In this document: positions 1 to 10,553 of the stretch, piece after piece
Layout: every line of letters starts with the position of its first letter
Position numbering within the stretch: position 1 is the first letter of the stretch
Assembly (NCBI GenBank): GCA_963771435.1
Contig: CAVYTF010000001.1
Span: 62,001 to 126,000, forward strand
Reading direction: 5' to 3'
Length of the DNA stretch: 64,000 nucleotides
Source of the DNA: CAVYTF01 sp963771435
GTDB lineage: Bacteria > Bacteroidota > Bacteroidia > Chitinophagales > Chitinophagaceae
The notes under the pieces: generated by a model
Database searches by the model: none
The model's input: only the letters and a program-made list of their open reading frames with translations
What the model was told of the DNA's origin: nothing
Program-made: the position numbers and the translations under genes

Positions 1-528
1 TATATAAAATTGAATCCTGGAGGCAACATAGAAGCTGCAATAGCAGGTATTGGCGCTGTAATGAAAAAAGATGATCCTGCTTACCCTTTTGAATACACGT
101 TTGTCAATGAACAGTTCGATCAACTTTTTTTAAGTGAAATGCTCATCAGTAAATTATCGCGCGTTTTTTCTGCACTCGCAATTCTTATTTCCTGTTTGGG
201 TTTATTCGGTCTGGCAGCTTACACTGCAGAACGAAGAAAGAAAGAGATTGGTGTGCGGAAAGTTTTAGGTGCCAGCGTTTCGGGCCTTACCATATTATTG
301 TCAAAAGACTTTTTGAAACTTATTGGTATTGCATGTTTAGTATCCTTTCCAGTTGCATGGTGGATGATGAATAGCTGGTTGCAAACCTATAAATACAGGA
401 TTGAAATAAGCTGGTGGATATTCATTGCAGCAGGGATTATTTCGATACTTATTGCTTTGCTGACTATCAGTTTTCAATCAATCAAAGCAGCTCTTGCAAA
501 CCCCGTAAAAAGTTTGAGAACAGAATAA
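1..528 (+). CDS. FtsX/MacB-type ABC transporter permease, 3' part (gene starts before the window)
   Basis: The reading frame is open from base 1, so this is the last ~175 residues of a longer gene whose start lies outside the window. What is seen is the C-terminal FtsX domain: a hydrophobic segment (SALAILISCLGLFGLAAYTA), the cytoplasmic motif RRKKEIGVRKVLGAS, then two further membrane segments and the tail NPVKSLRTE. The same tail closes the next four permeases. In the MacB/FtsX family these subunits convey ATP hydrolysis across the inner membrane to periplasmic partners. It is the first of six tandem paralogues. The substrate cannot be read from sequence. Confidence 0.9.
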   Translation, partial: YIKLNPGGNIEAAIAGIGAVMKKDDPAYPFEYTFVNEQFDQLFLSEMLISKLSRVFSALAILISCLGLFGLAAYTAERRKKEIGVRKVLGASVSGLTILLSKDFLKLIGIACLVSFPVAWWMMNSWLQTYKYRIEISWWIFIAAGIISILIALLTISFQSIKAALANPVKSLRTE

Positions 529-547
529 AGTAATAACTATAACCCCT

Positions 548-580
548 GATAGCTCATTGCTAACAGCTCAAAGCTCATAA
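548..580. repeat. Heptad (7-bp period) AGCT repeat between permease genes
   Basis: AGCT or TGCT recurs every 7 bp (agctcat, tgctaac, agctcaa, agctcat) in the short gap before the next permease start. The same kind of spacer separates almost every gene of this operon. Confidence 0.8.
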
Positions 581-582
581 CC

Positions 583-2993
583 ATGTTTAAAAACTATTTC
601 AAAACAGCTTCCCGTTTCCTGCTTAAAAATAAAGCGTTCAGCTTTATCAATATTATCGGTTTGGCTATAGGCACTTTGTGCTGCCTCTACATTGTTTTGT
701 ATGTGGAAAACCAATACAGCTATGATAAATATTATAAAGACGTAAAGGATATTTATCGCATAACAACGACCACAAGTTTGTCTGGCGATAAACACAACAT
801 GGCAACATGTTCGCCCCCGATAGCCCCGGCTTTAAAAAATGATTTTCCGGAAGTGCAGCAGTTCACACGAATTGTTCCAACACTTGGAGCAACAGATCAT
901 CTCATTCACTATAAAGAGAGATCATTTTATCAAAAAGATGCTTATTTAGTTGATTCTACTTTTTTCAGTGTGCTCAATTTTCATTTTGTACATGGAAACG
1001 AATTGAATGCTTTAACGGAACTTAATTCCATCGTTTTATTTAAGCCGGTAGCAGATAAATTATTTGGTAATGAAGATCCCATCAACAAAATAATTACTAT
1101 TGAAGATGCAAACGGCAAAAACGATTTTAAAGTTACCGGTGTTATTGATGAAAGCTTGGGGAATCAAGCATAAAGGCAGGCATATTAATTAGGATGAACT
1201 CAAATGGTTTTGGTAGTGATATCCTTAGCAATACCACATGGTCTGGAAATAATTTTACATATTCATACCTCAAACTTAAACCGGGAACTGATGTTGCCTT
1301 ATTCGAAAAAAAACTTCCTGCTTTTTTAAATAAATATGGCGCAGATCAATTGAAAAACTTAGGCATGGAAAAGCAATTGCATTTGCAGCCTGTAAGTTCT
1401 ATACATACAACAACCGGGCATGATGCAGAAATGACTGATACAGTCAGCAATTCATTTTTATATATTTTATTGTTGATTGCAGCACTCATCCAGGTTATTG
1501 CGTGCATCAATTTCATGAATCTTTCAACAGCAAGAGCATCTCAACGGGCAAAAGAAGTGGGTGTTCGCAAAGTAATTGGTGCAGAAAAAAGCGGCTTAAG
1601 GATTCAGTTTTTAACCGAATCATTTTTACTCTCTTCCCTTAGTGTTGTGATATCCTTACCTCTCTTAATTTTAATGCTCCCTTACCTAGACCAGGTCACG
1701 CATGCAGACATTTTATTATCATCATTACTTAATTATAAAATTGCCTTACTGCTCATTGGAATTATCCTCATAACAAGTTTTGTTGCCGGCAGCTATCCGG
1801 CCTTTTATCTATCAGCATTCCAGGCTATAAAAGTTATCAAAGGCAATTTTTCCAACCATGTTTCTGTTGCCGGTATAAGACGTTCATTGGTGGTTTTTCA
1901 GTTTGTGTTATCCATTGTTTTAATTACAAGTATCATCATTATTTATAGCCAACTGGATTATATAAAGAATAAAAATCTTGGCTTTGACAAAAACCAAAAG
2001 CTGATTTTTAGTTTTTATACACCATCAGCAAAAGACAAGATGCATGCTTTTGCAAATGACCTCAACGAATTGACCGAAGTAAAAGCAACAACCATCACCA
2101 ATAATTACCCCGGTGGCTCTTCATACCACGACTGGATAGTTTATACGCCTGGGGGCAACCTCGCAACAGGTATCGATCAGCAAAATATTTCTTGTGATGA
2201 AAACTTTGTAAAAGCAACCGGGATACAGGTCATCAGTGGCAGGGATTTCCGGTTTCATGATTCTGAAAAAGTGCTGATCGATCAAACACTCATGAAACGG
2301 TTGAACTTGGATCTTAATAATGCGCCCGGTATGAAACTGTCTGCTGGTGATGGCAGGGACTATGAAGTGGTTGGAGTTATAAAAGACATTAACTACAGCT
2401 CTTTGCGGGATGAAGTAAAACCTTTTATGCTCATCTGCGAACCCAAACGCGACGACCTTCATGATATAATTGTAAATGTAAACAGCAGTGATTACAAAAC
2501 CTTACTGGCTAAAATTGAAACAATATGGCATAAAGATCTTAGTACAGAGCCATTCACCTATTCTTTTTTGGATGAAGAAGTGCAGCAGCAATATCGATCA
2601 GACATCACCTATTCAAACATCATCAATTCGTTTACACTAATGGCGATACTTATTTCATGTTTGGGTTTGTTTGGGCTTGCTTCATTCAGCGCAGAACAAC
2701 GCAAAAAAGAAATTGGTGTACGTAAAGTGTTGGGTGCAAGTGTAAGCGGCATCGTTCAGCTTCTATCAAAAGACTTTTTAAAATTAGTGGGTATCTCTAT
2801 ACTTATCGCAACTCCTATCGCTTGGTGGAGTATGAACAAATGGCTTCAAAATTTTGCATACCGTATCAACATTAGTTGGTGGATGTTTGTTTTAGCTGGA
2901 TGCATAGCCATTCTCATTGCATTGCTGACGGTAAGCTTCCAGGCTATCAAAGCTGCCATCACCAACCCTGTAAACAGTTTAAGAACAGAATAA
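583..2993 (+). CDS. FtsX/MacB-type ABC transporter permease, frameshifted near 1162
   Basis: The first part (583-1173) starts MFKNYFKTASRFLLKNKAFS, has an N-terminal membrane helix and the beginning of a MacB-like periplasmic domain, and stops at 1171. The rest continues in another frame (in frame from about 1164, ORF visible from 1194) with the first FtsX domain, a second helix-plus-periplasmic half and the C-terminal FtsX domain ending NPVNSLRTE. Reading ..DESLGN then SSIKAGILIRM across the break needs one missing base around 1162-1165, giving a protein of about 803 residues, the same size as its neighbours. A single deletion in an otherwise intact gene suggests a sequence error, but a real frameshift cannot be excluded. 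Confidence 0.85.
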
Positions 2994-3009
2994 AGTAATA
3001 ACAATAACC

Positions 3010-3040
3010 GCTGAAGCTCATAGCTAACAGCTCAAACTTA
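3010..3040. repeat. Heptad AGCT repeat between permease genes
   Basis: Short 7-bp-period block (agctcat, agctaac, agctcaa) immediately upstream of the next permease start. It closely resembles the spacers at 548-580 and 5471-5507. Confidence 0.75.
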
Positions 3041-3045
3041 AAACT

Positions 3046-5454
3046 ATGTTTAAAAGCTATTTTAAAACTGCATGGCGAAACTTGATGAGGAACAAAGTTT
3101 TTTCTTTCATCAACATTATTGGTTTAGCAATTGGCTTAACCTGTTTTGTGTTAATTGCTGTCTTTGTATATGATGAACTGAGCTATGATAAATATGCTAT
3201 TGATGCAAAAGATATTTACCGGGTTAATGTAAATGTAACGGGTAACAGAGATGTAGCGGTCTATCCCGATGTTGATTATGCTGTTGGCGAAGGAATGAAA
3301 AGTGTTTTGCCGGAAATAAAAAATTTTACAAGATTGTCTACTGCGACTGATTTTGTAAAGTATAACGATAAGCAATTCAAAGAAGATAAACTTGCTTTTG
3401 CAGATAGTAATTTCCTGCAGATGTTTTCTATTCCATTAGTTGAAGGAAGTAATAAAGATGCGTTGGTACAGCCAAATAGTATTGTTATTTCAAAAGCTTT
3501 TGCAAAAAAATATTTTGGTGACGAAAATGCTGTTGGTAGATCGCTGACAATTGGTTTGAATAATGCTTTGTACAAAGTAACAGGCGTGTTTGATAAAGTG
3601 CCGGATAATTCTCATTTTCATTTTGATGCATTCTTAAGCCTTTCAACTTTTCATATTATAAATGCCACCTGGAATAACCTTGGTTTCTTTACTTATTTGC
3701 AACTCAATAAAAATGTTGACCCTGCAAAACTAAAAGCAAAATTCCCTGAACTTGTCCGAAAGTATGTAGTTCCTGAAGATATGCATGATATGGGAACGAG
3801 CTATGCGGAAGCGCTTAAAAGTGTAAACACATTTGTATTCACTTTGCAACCGCTTACCGGTATTCATTTATATTCGCATACAAAGTATGAGCTTGAGCCA
3901 AATGGTGATATACAATACGTTTATATTTTTTCAGTATTAGCCATATTTATTTTGTTGCTTGCTTGTGTAAACTTTACCAATCTTTCCATTGCACGTTCAG
4001 TAAAAAGGGCAAAAGAAGTTGGCGTAAGAAAAGTGATGGGTTCCGGAAAATTTCAACTGATAAAACAGTTTCTTTCTGCGTCTATGTTGATGAGTTTTTG
4101 TGCAATGTTGCTCGCCACTGTTTTCATCTTTGTGTTACTTCCATACTTCAACCAGCTCTCGGGTAAGCAGATCAGTATTGAATATTTGCTTAATTATAAA
4201 TTTATTCTTGCCATACTTGGTTTAATGTTTTTTGTAGGAATTATTGCAGGCATTTATCCATCTTTCTTTTTATCATCATTCAACCCTGTAAAAGTTTTAA
4301 AAGGTTCAGCCACCACAGGAAGCAATAAAAATGCTTTACGCAGTACTTTAATTGTGTTTCAGTTCTTTGTTTCTACGGCGTTGATCATTTCTACTATTAT
4401 CGTTTTTCAGCAATTAAATTATATGCAAAATAAAAAGGTGGGTTACGATAAAGAGCAGGTTTTATTTCTACCGGACGGAAGATTGATGGGAGAAAACCAG
4501 GATGCATTCAAACAGCAGTTGTTGCAGGACAGCCGTGTTGTATCTGTAAGCATTTCACGTTCTATTCCGGGTAGCGATTTTATGGATGGAACGGAGGTGT
4601 ATCCTGAAAATATAAATGGCAATGGCACAGAGATTCACATGAATATTTATCATGTTGATTATGATTATGTGAAAACGCTTGGTATGCACGTAACAGAAGG
4701 AAGATATTTTTCAAAAGACTTTAGTTCAGATAGTGCCGGTGTTGTGATTAATCAGGCTGCAGTTAATGAGTTAGGCTGGAATAAAGTAAATCCCATAGGA
4801 AGAACCATTGTGCGTTCGGGTCAAAAAAGGTTTAAAGTTGTTGGTGTGGTTGAAGACTTTAATTATACATCAGCAAAGCAAACAATAGCGCCACTGATGA
4901 TGATGCTGGGCAACGATCACGGCGGAATGATTATCAAAATAAGAACAACCGATGTAACAGGGTTCTTAAACGATTTAAAAACAAAATGGAATTCGTTTGA
5001 TCCTAAAGGGCCTATAAGCTATACTTTTTTGGATGATAAGTTTGCAAGTTTATATGCAGGCGAATTAAAAACGCAGCGAATATTTTCAGCATTTGCTGTT
5101 ATTGCGATCATCATTGCAGCACTCGGTTTATTTGGTTTATCTGCATTTGTAATAGAACAACGCACAAAAGAGATCGGTATTCGCAAAGTATTGGGTGCCT
5201 CTGTACAAAATGTTTTATTGCTGGTATCAAAAGAATTTTTATCGCTTGTTTTTATCGCATTTATTATTTCCATTCCTGTTACCTATTGGGCAATGAATAA
5301 ATGGTTAGAGAGTTATGCATACAGAATAAATATTAGTTGGGGCATATTTTTAGTTGCAGGATTGTTAGCTATTATTATTGCATTGCTCACTGTCAGCTTC
5401 CAGTCCATAAAAGCAGCCATCGCTAACCCCGTAAACAGTTTAAGAACAGAATAA
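3046..5454 (+). CDS. FtsX/MacB-type ABC transporter permease (802 aa)
   Basis: Intact copy of the tandem permease family. Order: N-terminal cytoplasmic motif MFKSYFKTAWRNLMRNKVFS, membrane helix at about 20-41, periplasmic MacB-like domain, first FtsX block around 290-420 with the loop KRAKEVGVRKVMGS, a second membrane helix near 440 (FQFFVSTALIISTIIVFQQ), a second periplasmic domain, and the C-terminal FtsX block with EQRTKEIGIRKVLGAS and the tail NPVNSLRTE. The double-length architecture (two helix/periplasm/FtsX halves) is a Bacteroidota form of the MacB permease. It should work with the ATPase at 13038-13718. No SD sequence is visible; the spacer is a heptad repeat. Confidence 0.92.
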   Translation: MFKSYFKTAWRNLMRNKVFSFINIIGLAIGLTCFVLIAVFVYDELSYDKYAIDAKDIYRVNVNVTGNRDVAVYPDVDYAVGEGMKSVLPEIKNFTRLSTATDFVKYNDKQFKEDKLAFADSNFLQMFSIPLVEGSNKDALVQPNSIVISKAFAKKYFGDENAVGRSLTIGLNNALYKVTGVFDKVPDNSHFHFDAFLSLSTFHIINATWNNLGFFTYLQLNKNVDPAKLKAKFPELVRKYVVPEDMHDMGTSYAEALKSVNTFVFTLQPLTGIHLYSHTKYELEPNGDIQYVYIFSVLAIFILLLACVNFTNLSIARSVKRAKEVGVRKVMGSGKFQLIKQFLSASMLMSFCAMLLATVFIFVLLPYFNQLSGKQISIEYLLNYKFILAILGLMFFVGIIAGIYPSFFLSSFNPVKVLKGSATTGSNKNALRSTLIVFQFFVSTALIISTIIVFQQLNYMQNKKVGYDKEQVLFLPDGRLMGENQDAFKQQLLQDSRVVSVSISRSIPGSDFMDGTEVYPENINGNGTEIHMNIYHVDYDYVKTLGMHVTEGRYFSKDFSSDSAGVVINQAAVNELGWNKVNPIGRTIVRSGQKRFKVVGVVEDFNYTSAKQTIAPLMMMLGNDHGGMIIKIRTTDVTGFLNDLKTKWNSFDPKGPISYTFLDDKFASLYAGELKTQRIFSAFAVIAIIIAALGLFGLSAFVIEQRTKEIGIRKVLGASVQNVLLLVSKEFLSLVFIAFIISIPVTYWAMNKWLESYAYRINISWGIFLVAGLLAIIIALLTVSFQSIKAAIANPVNSLRTE

Positions 5455-5470
5455 AGTAATAACTATAACC

Positions 5471-5507
5471 GCTGAAAGCTCATAGCTAACAGCTCAAAGC
5501 TCATAAC
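5471..5507. repeat. Heptad AGCT repeat between permease genes
   Basis: AGCT every 7 bp up to the ATG of the next permease, nearly the same sequence as the spacer at 548-580. Confidence 0.78.
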
Positions 5508-5508
5508 T

Positions 5509-7911
5509 ATGATTAAAAATTATTTCAAACTGGCATGGAGAAATCTTATAAAGAACCTGCAGTTCACTTTGCTTAATTTGATTGGGCTTTCAACAGGCTT
5601 AGCTTGTGCCATACTCATTTATTTATGGGTAAGTGATGAGTTACACGTTAATAAATTCAACAATAAAGACAATCGCATTTATCAGGTGATGCAACCATCA
5701 TCAAGCGGTGATCAGGCTATTGAAAATACACCAGGCCTTTTAGCAAGTTCTTTATCGAAGGAAATGCCTGAAGTGGAGTATGCTGCTTCTGTTATTCCTT
5801 CCTCATGGTTTTCAAATAAAGGATTATTTTCTTTTAATGACACACATATACGGGCGGACGGTGGCTTTGTAAGCAAAGACTTTTTTAATATTTTTTCTTG
5901 CCAATTTATTGAGGGGAATAAAGATCAACTGTTCGCTGGCAAAAACAATCTCTCCATTTCAAAGGAATTTGCATTAAAACTATTTGGTACCACCAACAAC
6001 ATTATTGGTAAAACTATTGAATGGAACCAGGATGGCTTTAATGGCAATTATGTTATAACAGCAATGTTTGAAAAGTTTCCATCTAATTCAACCATACAGT
6101 TTGACGCAATATTTAATTATGGACAGTTTGTTGAAAACAATCCAAAATTATTGCAATGGGATAACAACGATCCGGATACTTATGTGCTATTGAAAAATGG
6201 CACAGATGTGTCTAATTTCAATAAAAAACTTATGGGCTTTATCAAAAGTAAAAATGCGCTTTCAATAGAAACCCTGTTTGCGCAACGTTTCTCTGATACC
6301 TATCTGTATGATCACTATCAAAAGGGGGTACCGGCTGGGGGCAGGATAGAATATGTAAAGCTTTTCTCGGCCATTGCGATTTTTATACTATTGATTGCCT
6401 GCATAAACTTCATGAATTTATCAACTGCCAAAGCATTAAAACGAATTAAAGAAGTAGGCATACAAAAAATAATTGGAGCAACACGGCGTTCCCTCGTTGT
6501 CCAATACATGTCTGAATGCTCGTTCATGGCATTTTTATCGTTACTTTTAGCTATTGGGCTTATTGCTATTTTATTACCTGCTTTTAAAGAAATAACAGGC
6601 AAAGATTTAAATCTTCAGTTTAATACACACTTTATTTTTCCTATTACCATCATCACGTGCCTAACAGGGATTGTTGCAGGTAGTTATCCTGCATTATATC
6701 TTTCAAGATTTAAACCCGCATTAATATTAAAAGGCTCGCTAAAAAATTCTTTTGGTGAAGCATGGGTGCGCAAGGGTCTTGTTGTGTTTCAATTTACCAT
6801 TTCTGTTGTCCTTATTGTATCGGTAGTAGTTGTTTATCAGCAAATGCAGTTAATAGAAACCACTGATCTTGGTTATAACAGAGACCATGTGATTTATTTT
6901 GATAAAGGGGGGAAGACGTCAGATAATAAAGCTGATTATAAGCAAGGTGCAGTTTACAAAGATTTGGTGACCTTTATTGAACAAATTAAAACTATACCCG
7001 GTGTAGTTAATGCTTCTAATTTCAGGCATAGCATAGTAAACAGAGATGGAGGCACTACTGATGTAACATGGCAGGGAAAATCACCCGCCGAACAAACTTC
7101 ATTTACTGATATTGCAAGTGGTTACGGCTTTATTGAAACCCTTGGTATTCAAATGAAGGAAGGCCGGGGTTACTCAACTGCTTTCGGCTCAGACAAGGAT
7201 AAAGTTGTTCTTAATGAAGCGGCAGTAAAAGCGATGGGGCTTGTAGATCCTATAGGTAAAACCATAACCATCTGGGGCGATCGAAAACAGATCATCGGTG
7301 TAACTAAAGATTTTCATTTTCAATCCTTATATGAAAACATCAAGCCGTGCTTTTTTGATTTAAGCATGAACCAGCGTGTTTCAAAAATAATAATAAGAAT
7401 AAAAGCTGGTGACGAAAGAGCTACCCTTGACAGGCTTTCAAAACTTTATAAAGCATATACTGGCGAAGCGCTTGACTATAAATTTCTTGATAGCGATTAT
7501 CAGGCTTTATATGCATCAGAAGAACGTGTGGCTACCTTATCAAAATACTTTGCGGGCATTGCCATTCTCATTTCATGTGTTGGCGTGTTTGGCTTAGCTG
7601 CATTTACTGCACAAAGAAGACAAAAAGAAATTGGCATCCGTAAAGTGGTCGGTGCATCTGTAAGCAATGTAATAACTATATTATCAAAAGATTTTTTATT
7701 ACTTGTAACTCTATCTTTATTAATAGCCTTACCGTTTTCATGGTGGATTGTATATCATTGGATACAAAGTTTTGCGTATCATATTATTATCACTCCATTA
7801 GTATTCATAATTACAGGTGCATTTGTAATAACAATTACATTATTTACAATAAGCTTCCAATCCATCAAAGCAGCCATCGCCAACCCCGTAAACAGTTTAA
7901 GAACAGAATAA
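5509..7911 (+). CDS. FtsX/MacB-type ABC transporter permease (800 aa)
   Basis: Fourth member of the tandem array, intact. It begins MIKNYFKLAWRNLIKNLQFT and keeps the family layout: helix, periplasmic domain, FtsX block with KRIKEVGIQKIIGATRRS near residue 315, second helix (VVFQFTISVVLIVSVVVVYQ), second periplasmic domain, C-terminal FtsX block with RRQKEIGIRKVVGAS, tail NPVNSLRTE. The periplasmic halves differ strongly from those of the neighbours while the cytoplasmic loops and tail stay alike. This suggests the paralogues diverged in what they bind outside but share one ATPase. Confidence 0.92.
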   Translation: MIKNYFKLAWRNLIKNLQFTLLNLIGLSTGLACAILIYLWVSDELHVNKFNNKDNRIYQVMQPSSSGDQAIENTPGLLASSLSKEMPEVEYAASVIPSSWFSNKGLFSFNDTHIRADGGFVSKDFFNIFSCQFIEGNKDQLFAGKNNLSISKEFALKLFGTTNNIIGKTIEWNQDGFNGNYVITAMFEKFPSNSTIQFDAIFNYGQFVENNPKLLQWDNNDPDTYVLLKNGTDVSNFNKKLMGFIKSKNALSIETLFAQRFSDTYLYDHYQKGVPAGGRIEYVKLFSAIAIFILLIACINFMNLSTAKALKRIKEVGIQKIIGATRRSLVVQYMSECSFMAFLSLLLAIGLIAILLPAFKEITGKDLNLQFNTHFIFPITIITCLTGIVAGSYPALYLSRFKPALILKGSLKNSFGEAWVRKGLVVFQFTISVVLIVSVVVVYQQMQLIETTDLGYNRDHVIYFDKGGKTSDNKADYKQGAVYKDLVTFIEQIKTIPGVVNASNFRHSIVNRDGGTTDVTWQGKSPAEQTSFTDIASGYGFIETLGIQMKEGRGYSTAFGSDKDKVVLNEAAVKAMGLVDPIGKTITIWGDRKQIIGVTKDFHFQSLYENIKPCFFDLSMNQRVSKIIIRIKAGDERATLDRLSKLYKAYTGEALDYKFLDSDYQALYASEERVATLSKYFAGIAILISCVGVFGLAAFTAQRRQKEIGIRKVVGASVSNVITILSKDFLLLVTLSLLIALPFSWWIVYHWIQSFAYHIIITPLVFIITGAFVITITLFTISFQSIKAAIANPVNSLRTE

Positions 7912-7943
7912 AGTAATAATTATAATGACTCAAAGCTCAAACT

Positions 7944-10310
7944 ATGTTTAAAAATTATTTCAAAACAGCATGGCGCAGTTTGCGTAATAATGCCATGTAT
8001 TCATTTATCAACATTACAGGTCTTGCTATAAGTTTAGCGGTAAGTATACTACTGTTGCTTTGGGTAAGCGACGAGTTAAGCTATGACCGCTTTAATGTAA
8101 ATGTGGCAAACATCTACCAGCTGGTTCCAAAATTTAATGACCAGAATATTTGGGGCAGTACACCCGCACCTATTGCGGTGTATGCCAAAAAAGAAGTGCC
8201 CGAGGTGCAAGATGCCTGCCGCATAATAGATAATTGGGCTGTTTCAATATTTGATTATAACGGTAAAAAACTTAACGAATGGCATAATTGCCTTGCTGAT
8301 GCTTCTTTGTTTAATATGTTTACGTACCCCCTTATTAAAGGCAACCCACAACGCCCTTTTACTGATGCACACTCTATAGTATTGTCTGAAACGACAGCCA
8401 AAACATTTTTTGGCAGTGAAGACCCTATGGGTAAAGTATTAAAAGGTGACGACAAAAAAATATACCGTGTAACAGGTGTAATGAAAGATATGCCTGCCAA
8501 TTCATCTATACATTACAACATCGTTTTTAATTTTCAGCTGCTTGAACAGGAATATGATACAACCAGCCACTTTAAAACCCTAAACACTAACTGGGACCAG
8601 TATAATTATCAGACATATGTATTGCTGAAGCCCAATGCCAGCCCTGCCTTGGCGGCTCAAAAAATGAGTATCCTGCATCGGCACAACTATGATATACCGG
8701 CTAACAAAAATCTTAGTTACTTGCTTGACCCGCTCACCAAAATACACCTTTACGCTTTAGATGGCAAGGAACAGGGTATGATGGTTGTAAAGGTGTTTTT
8801 TATAGTAGCTGTAATTGTGCTGTTGATAGCCTGCATTAACTACGTAAACCTTATTACTGCACAGGCCATGAAACGCAGTAAGGAGATTAGTCTGCGCAAA
8901 ATTGTTGGTGCTGGCAAAGGCGGCCTGCTTATGCAGTTTTTAAGTGAATCGCTGCTCACATTCTTTATAGCACTTGTATTGGCAACAGGCATTATTTACC
9001 TTGTAATTCCTTTATACAATACTATTTCGGGAAAGAATATTGTTTTCAAACCTTGGTTGCCGAATGTACTTGCTGTATATGGTCTTACCATGCTGGCAAC
9101 ACTGCTGCTGGCGGGTATTTATCCAGCCATAACATTGTCGTCATTCAAACCGCTGGAGGGAATGAAGGGCAAGATAAGCGGCATTGGCAACAAAAGCAAT
9201 TTTCGTAAAGTATTGGTAGTGGTACAATTTGGTTTTTCCATCCTGCTTATTACAAGTACTATCATTATAGGTAAACAATTGAAGTATATAAGGGAGAAAA
9301 ACCTCGGTTATGACAAGCAAAATGTCTTTAGCTTCTGGCTGCGTAATATCAACGGACATTATAATGCGGCTGTTGATGAGCTACTACAACAACCTGGCAT
9401 ATCTGGCGTTACAGAATCCGGAGCTGACATCATCAATAATAGTTCGGGAAGTAGTGCTATAGACTGGGATGGTAAACGAACCGACCAACAATCATTTACG
9501 ATTATCCAGATGCCAATAGAAAGAAACTTTTTGCAGGTTATGGGCATGCAGTTATTAGAAGGGAATGGATTCACCGGTTCACCTGCCGACAGCGCCAACT
9601 TTATACTAAATGAAACAGCTATTAAGGCGACTGGCATTCAAGAACCTGTAATTGGCAAACGGCTTACTTTCCAAGGAACTAAAGGGATAATTGCAGGTGT
9701 GGTAAAAGATTTCCATTTCCAGGACATGCACCAAAAAATACCACCTCTTTTAATGCAATACGACAAACGTTGGCGGGGAAAAATGTATATAAGAACTACA
9801 GCTAAGGATGCTCCACTTGCATTGGCAGCAGCCGAAAAGCTATGGAAAGAATATAACGCTGACTATACTTTTGATTACACTTTTTTAGATAGCCAGTTTG
9901 ATGATTTATACAAAACCGATACACATGTAGGCCAGTTGTTTAATTGTTTTGCCATAATAACCATATTAATATCATGTCTTGGTTTGTTTGGTTTGGTAAC
10001 CTTTACCGCCGAAAGCAAAGTGAAAGAAATAGGAGTGCGTAAAGTATTAGGCGCAGGCATGCCCCATATTATCACGCTGCTGTCAAAAGACTTTTTGCTG
10101 CTGGTGCTGGTTGCTGCAGCCATTGCCGTTCCATTAGCGTGGTACGGCTTAAGCAGTTTTTTACAAGGTTATGCTTACCATACTAATTTAAGTTGGTGGG
10201 TATTTGCGCTGGCAGGTTTTATAACATTGTTTATCGCTATGCTTACCGTTAGCTTTAAATGTGTGCAGGCCGCCATCGCCAACCCCGTAAATAGTCTAAG
10301 AACTGAATAA
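7944..10310 (+). CDS. FtsX/MacB-type ABC transporter permease (788 aa)
   Basis: Fifth tandem permease, intact and slightly shorter. N-terminus MFKNYFKTAWRSLRNNAMYS; first FtsX block with KRSKEISLRKIVGAG; C-terminal block with ESKVKEIGVRKVLGAG and tail NPVNSLRTE. Only 32 bp separate it from the previous gene, with a single heptad unit (agctcaa) left in the gap. It is probably co-transcribed with the genes on both sides, although a 243-bp gap follows. Confidence 0.92.
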   Translation: MFKNYFKTAWRSLRNNAMYSFINITGLAISLAVSILLLLWVSDELSYDRFNVNVANIYQLVPKFNDQNIWGSTPAPIAVYAKKEVPEVQDACRIIDNWAVSIFDYNGKKLNEWHNCLADASLFNMFTYPLIKGNPQRPFTDAHSIVLSETTAKTFFGSEDPMGKVLKGDDKKIYRVTGVMKDMPANSSIHYNIVFNFQLLEQEYDTTSHFKTLNTNWDQYNYQTYVLLKPNASPALAAQKMSILHRHNYDIPANKNLSYLLDPLTKIHLYALDGKEQGMMVVKVFFIVAVIVLLIACINYVNLITAQAMKRSKEISLRKIVGAGKGGLLMQFLSESLLTFFIALVLATGIIYLVIPLYNTISGKNIVFKPWLPNVLAVYGLTMLATLLLAGIYPAITLSSFKPLEGMKGKISGIGNKSNFRKVLVVVQFGFSILLITSTIIIGKQLKYIREKNLGYDKQNVFSFWLRNINGHYNAAVDELLQQPGISGVTESGADIINNSSGSSAIDWDGKRTDQQSFTIIQMPIERNFLQVMGMQLLEGNGFTGSPADSANFILNETAIKATGIQEPVIGKRLTFQGTKGIIAGVVKDFHFQDMHQKIPPLLMQYDKRWRGKMYIRTTAKDAPLALAAAEKLWKEYNADYTFDYTFLDSQFDDLYKTDTHVGQLFNCFAIITILISCLGLFGLVTFTAESKVKEIGVRKVLGAGMPHIITLLSKDFLLLVLVAAAIAVPLAWYGLSSFLQGYAYHTNLSWWVFALAGFITLFIAMLTVSFKCVQAAIANPVNSLRTE

Positions 10311-10350
10311 AGCTCACAGCTCATGGCTAACAGCTAATAGCTCAAAGCTC
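10311..10350. repeat. Heptad AGCT repeat, start of a 243-bp spacer
   Basis: Units agctcac, agctcat, ggctaac, agctaat, agctcaa, agctcac follow each other with 7-bp spacing directly after the stop codon of the fifth permease. The remainder of the spacer to 10490 is AT-rich, with no open frame and no clear terminator. Confidence 0.8.
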
Positions 10351-10490
10351 ACTGTACTATAAAAGAACAACCAACGTATCAATATCGAACATATAATAAA
10401 AGTTCTATACTGTTACCAATTGACTTTTAACCATTCTGCCTTTGGCTTTTTTTATGCTTAACTATAAGTACAAATAAAAATTATAAACGC

Positions 10491-10551
10491 TGATAGCTCA
10501 AAGCTGAAAGCTCATTGCTCAAAGCTCATAGCTATCAGCTAACAGCTCAAA
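10491..10551. repeat. Heptad AGCT repeat, eight exact 7-bp steps
   Basis: AGCT/TGCT occurs at 10495, 10502, 10509, 10516, 10523, 10530, 10537 and 10544, an exact 7-bp ladder ending just before the ATG of the sixth permease. It is the longest and cleanest of the operon spacers. Confidence 0.88.
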
Positions 10552-10553
10552 CC

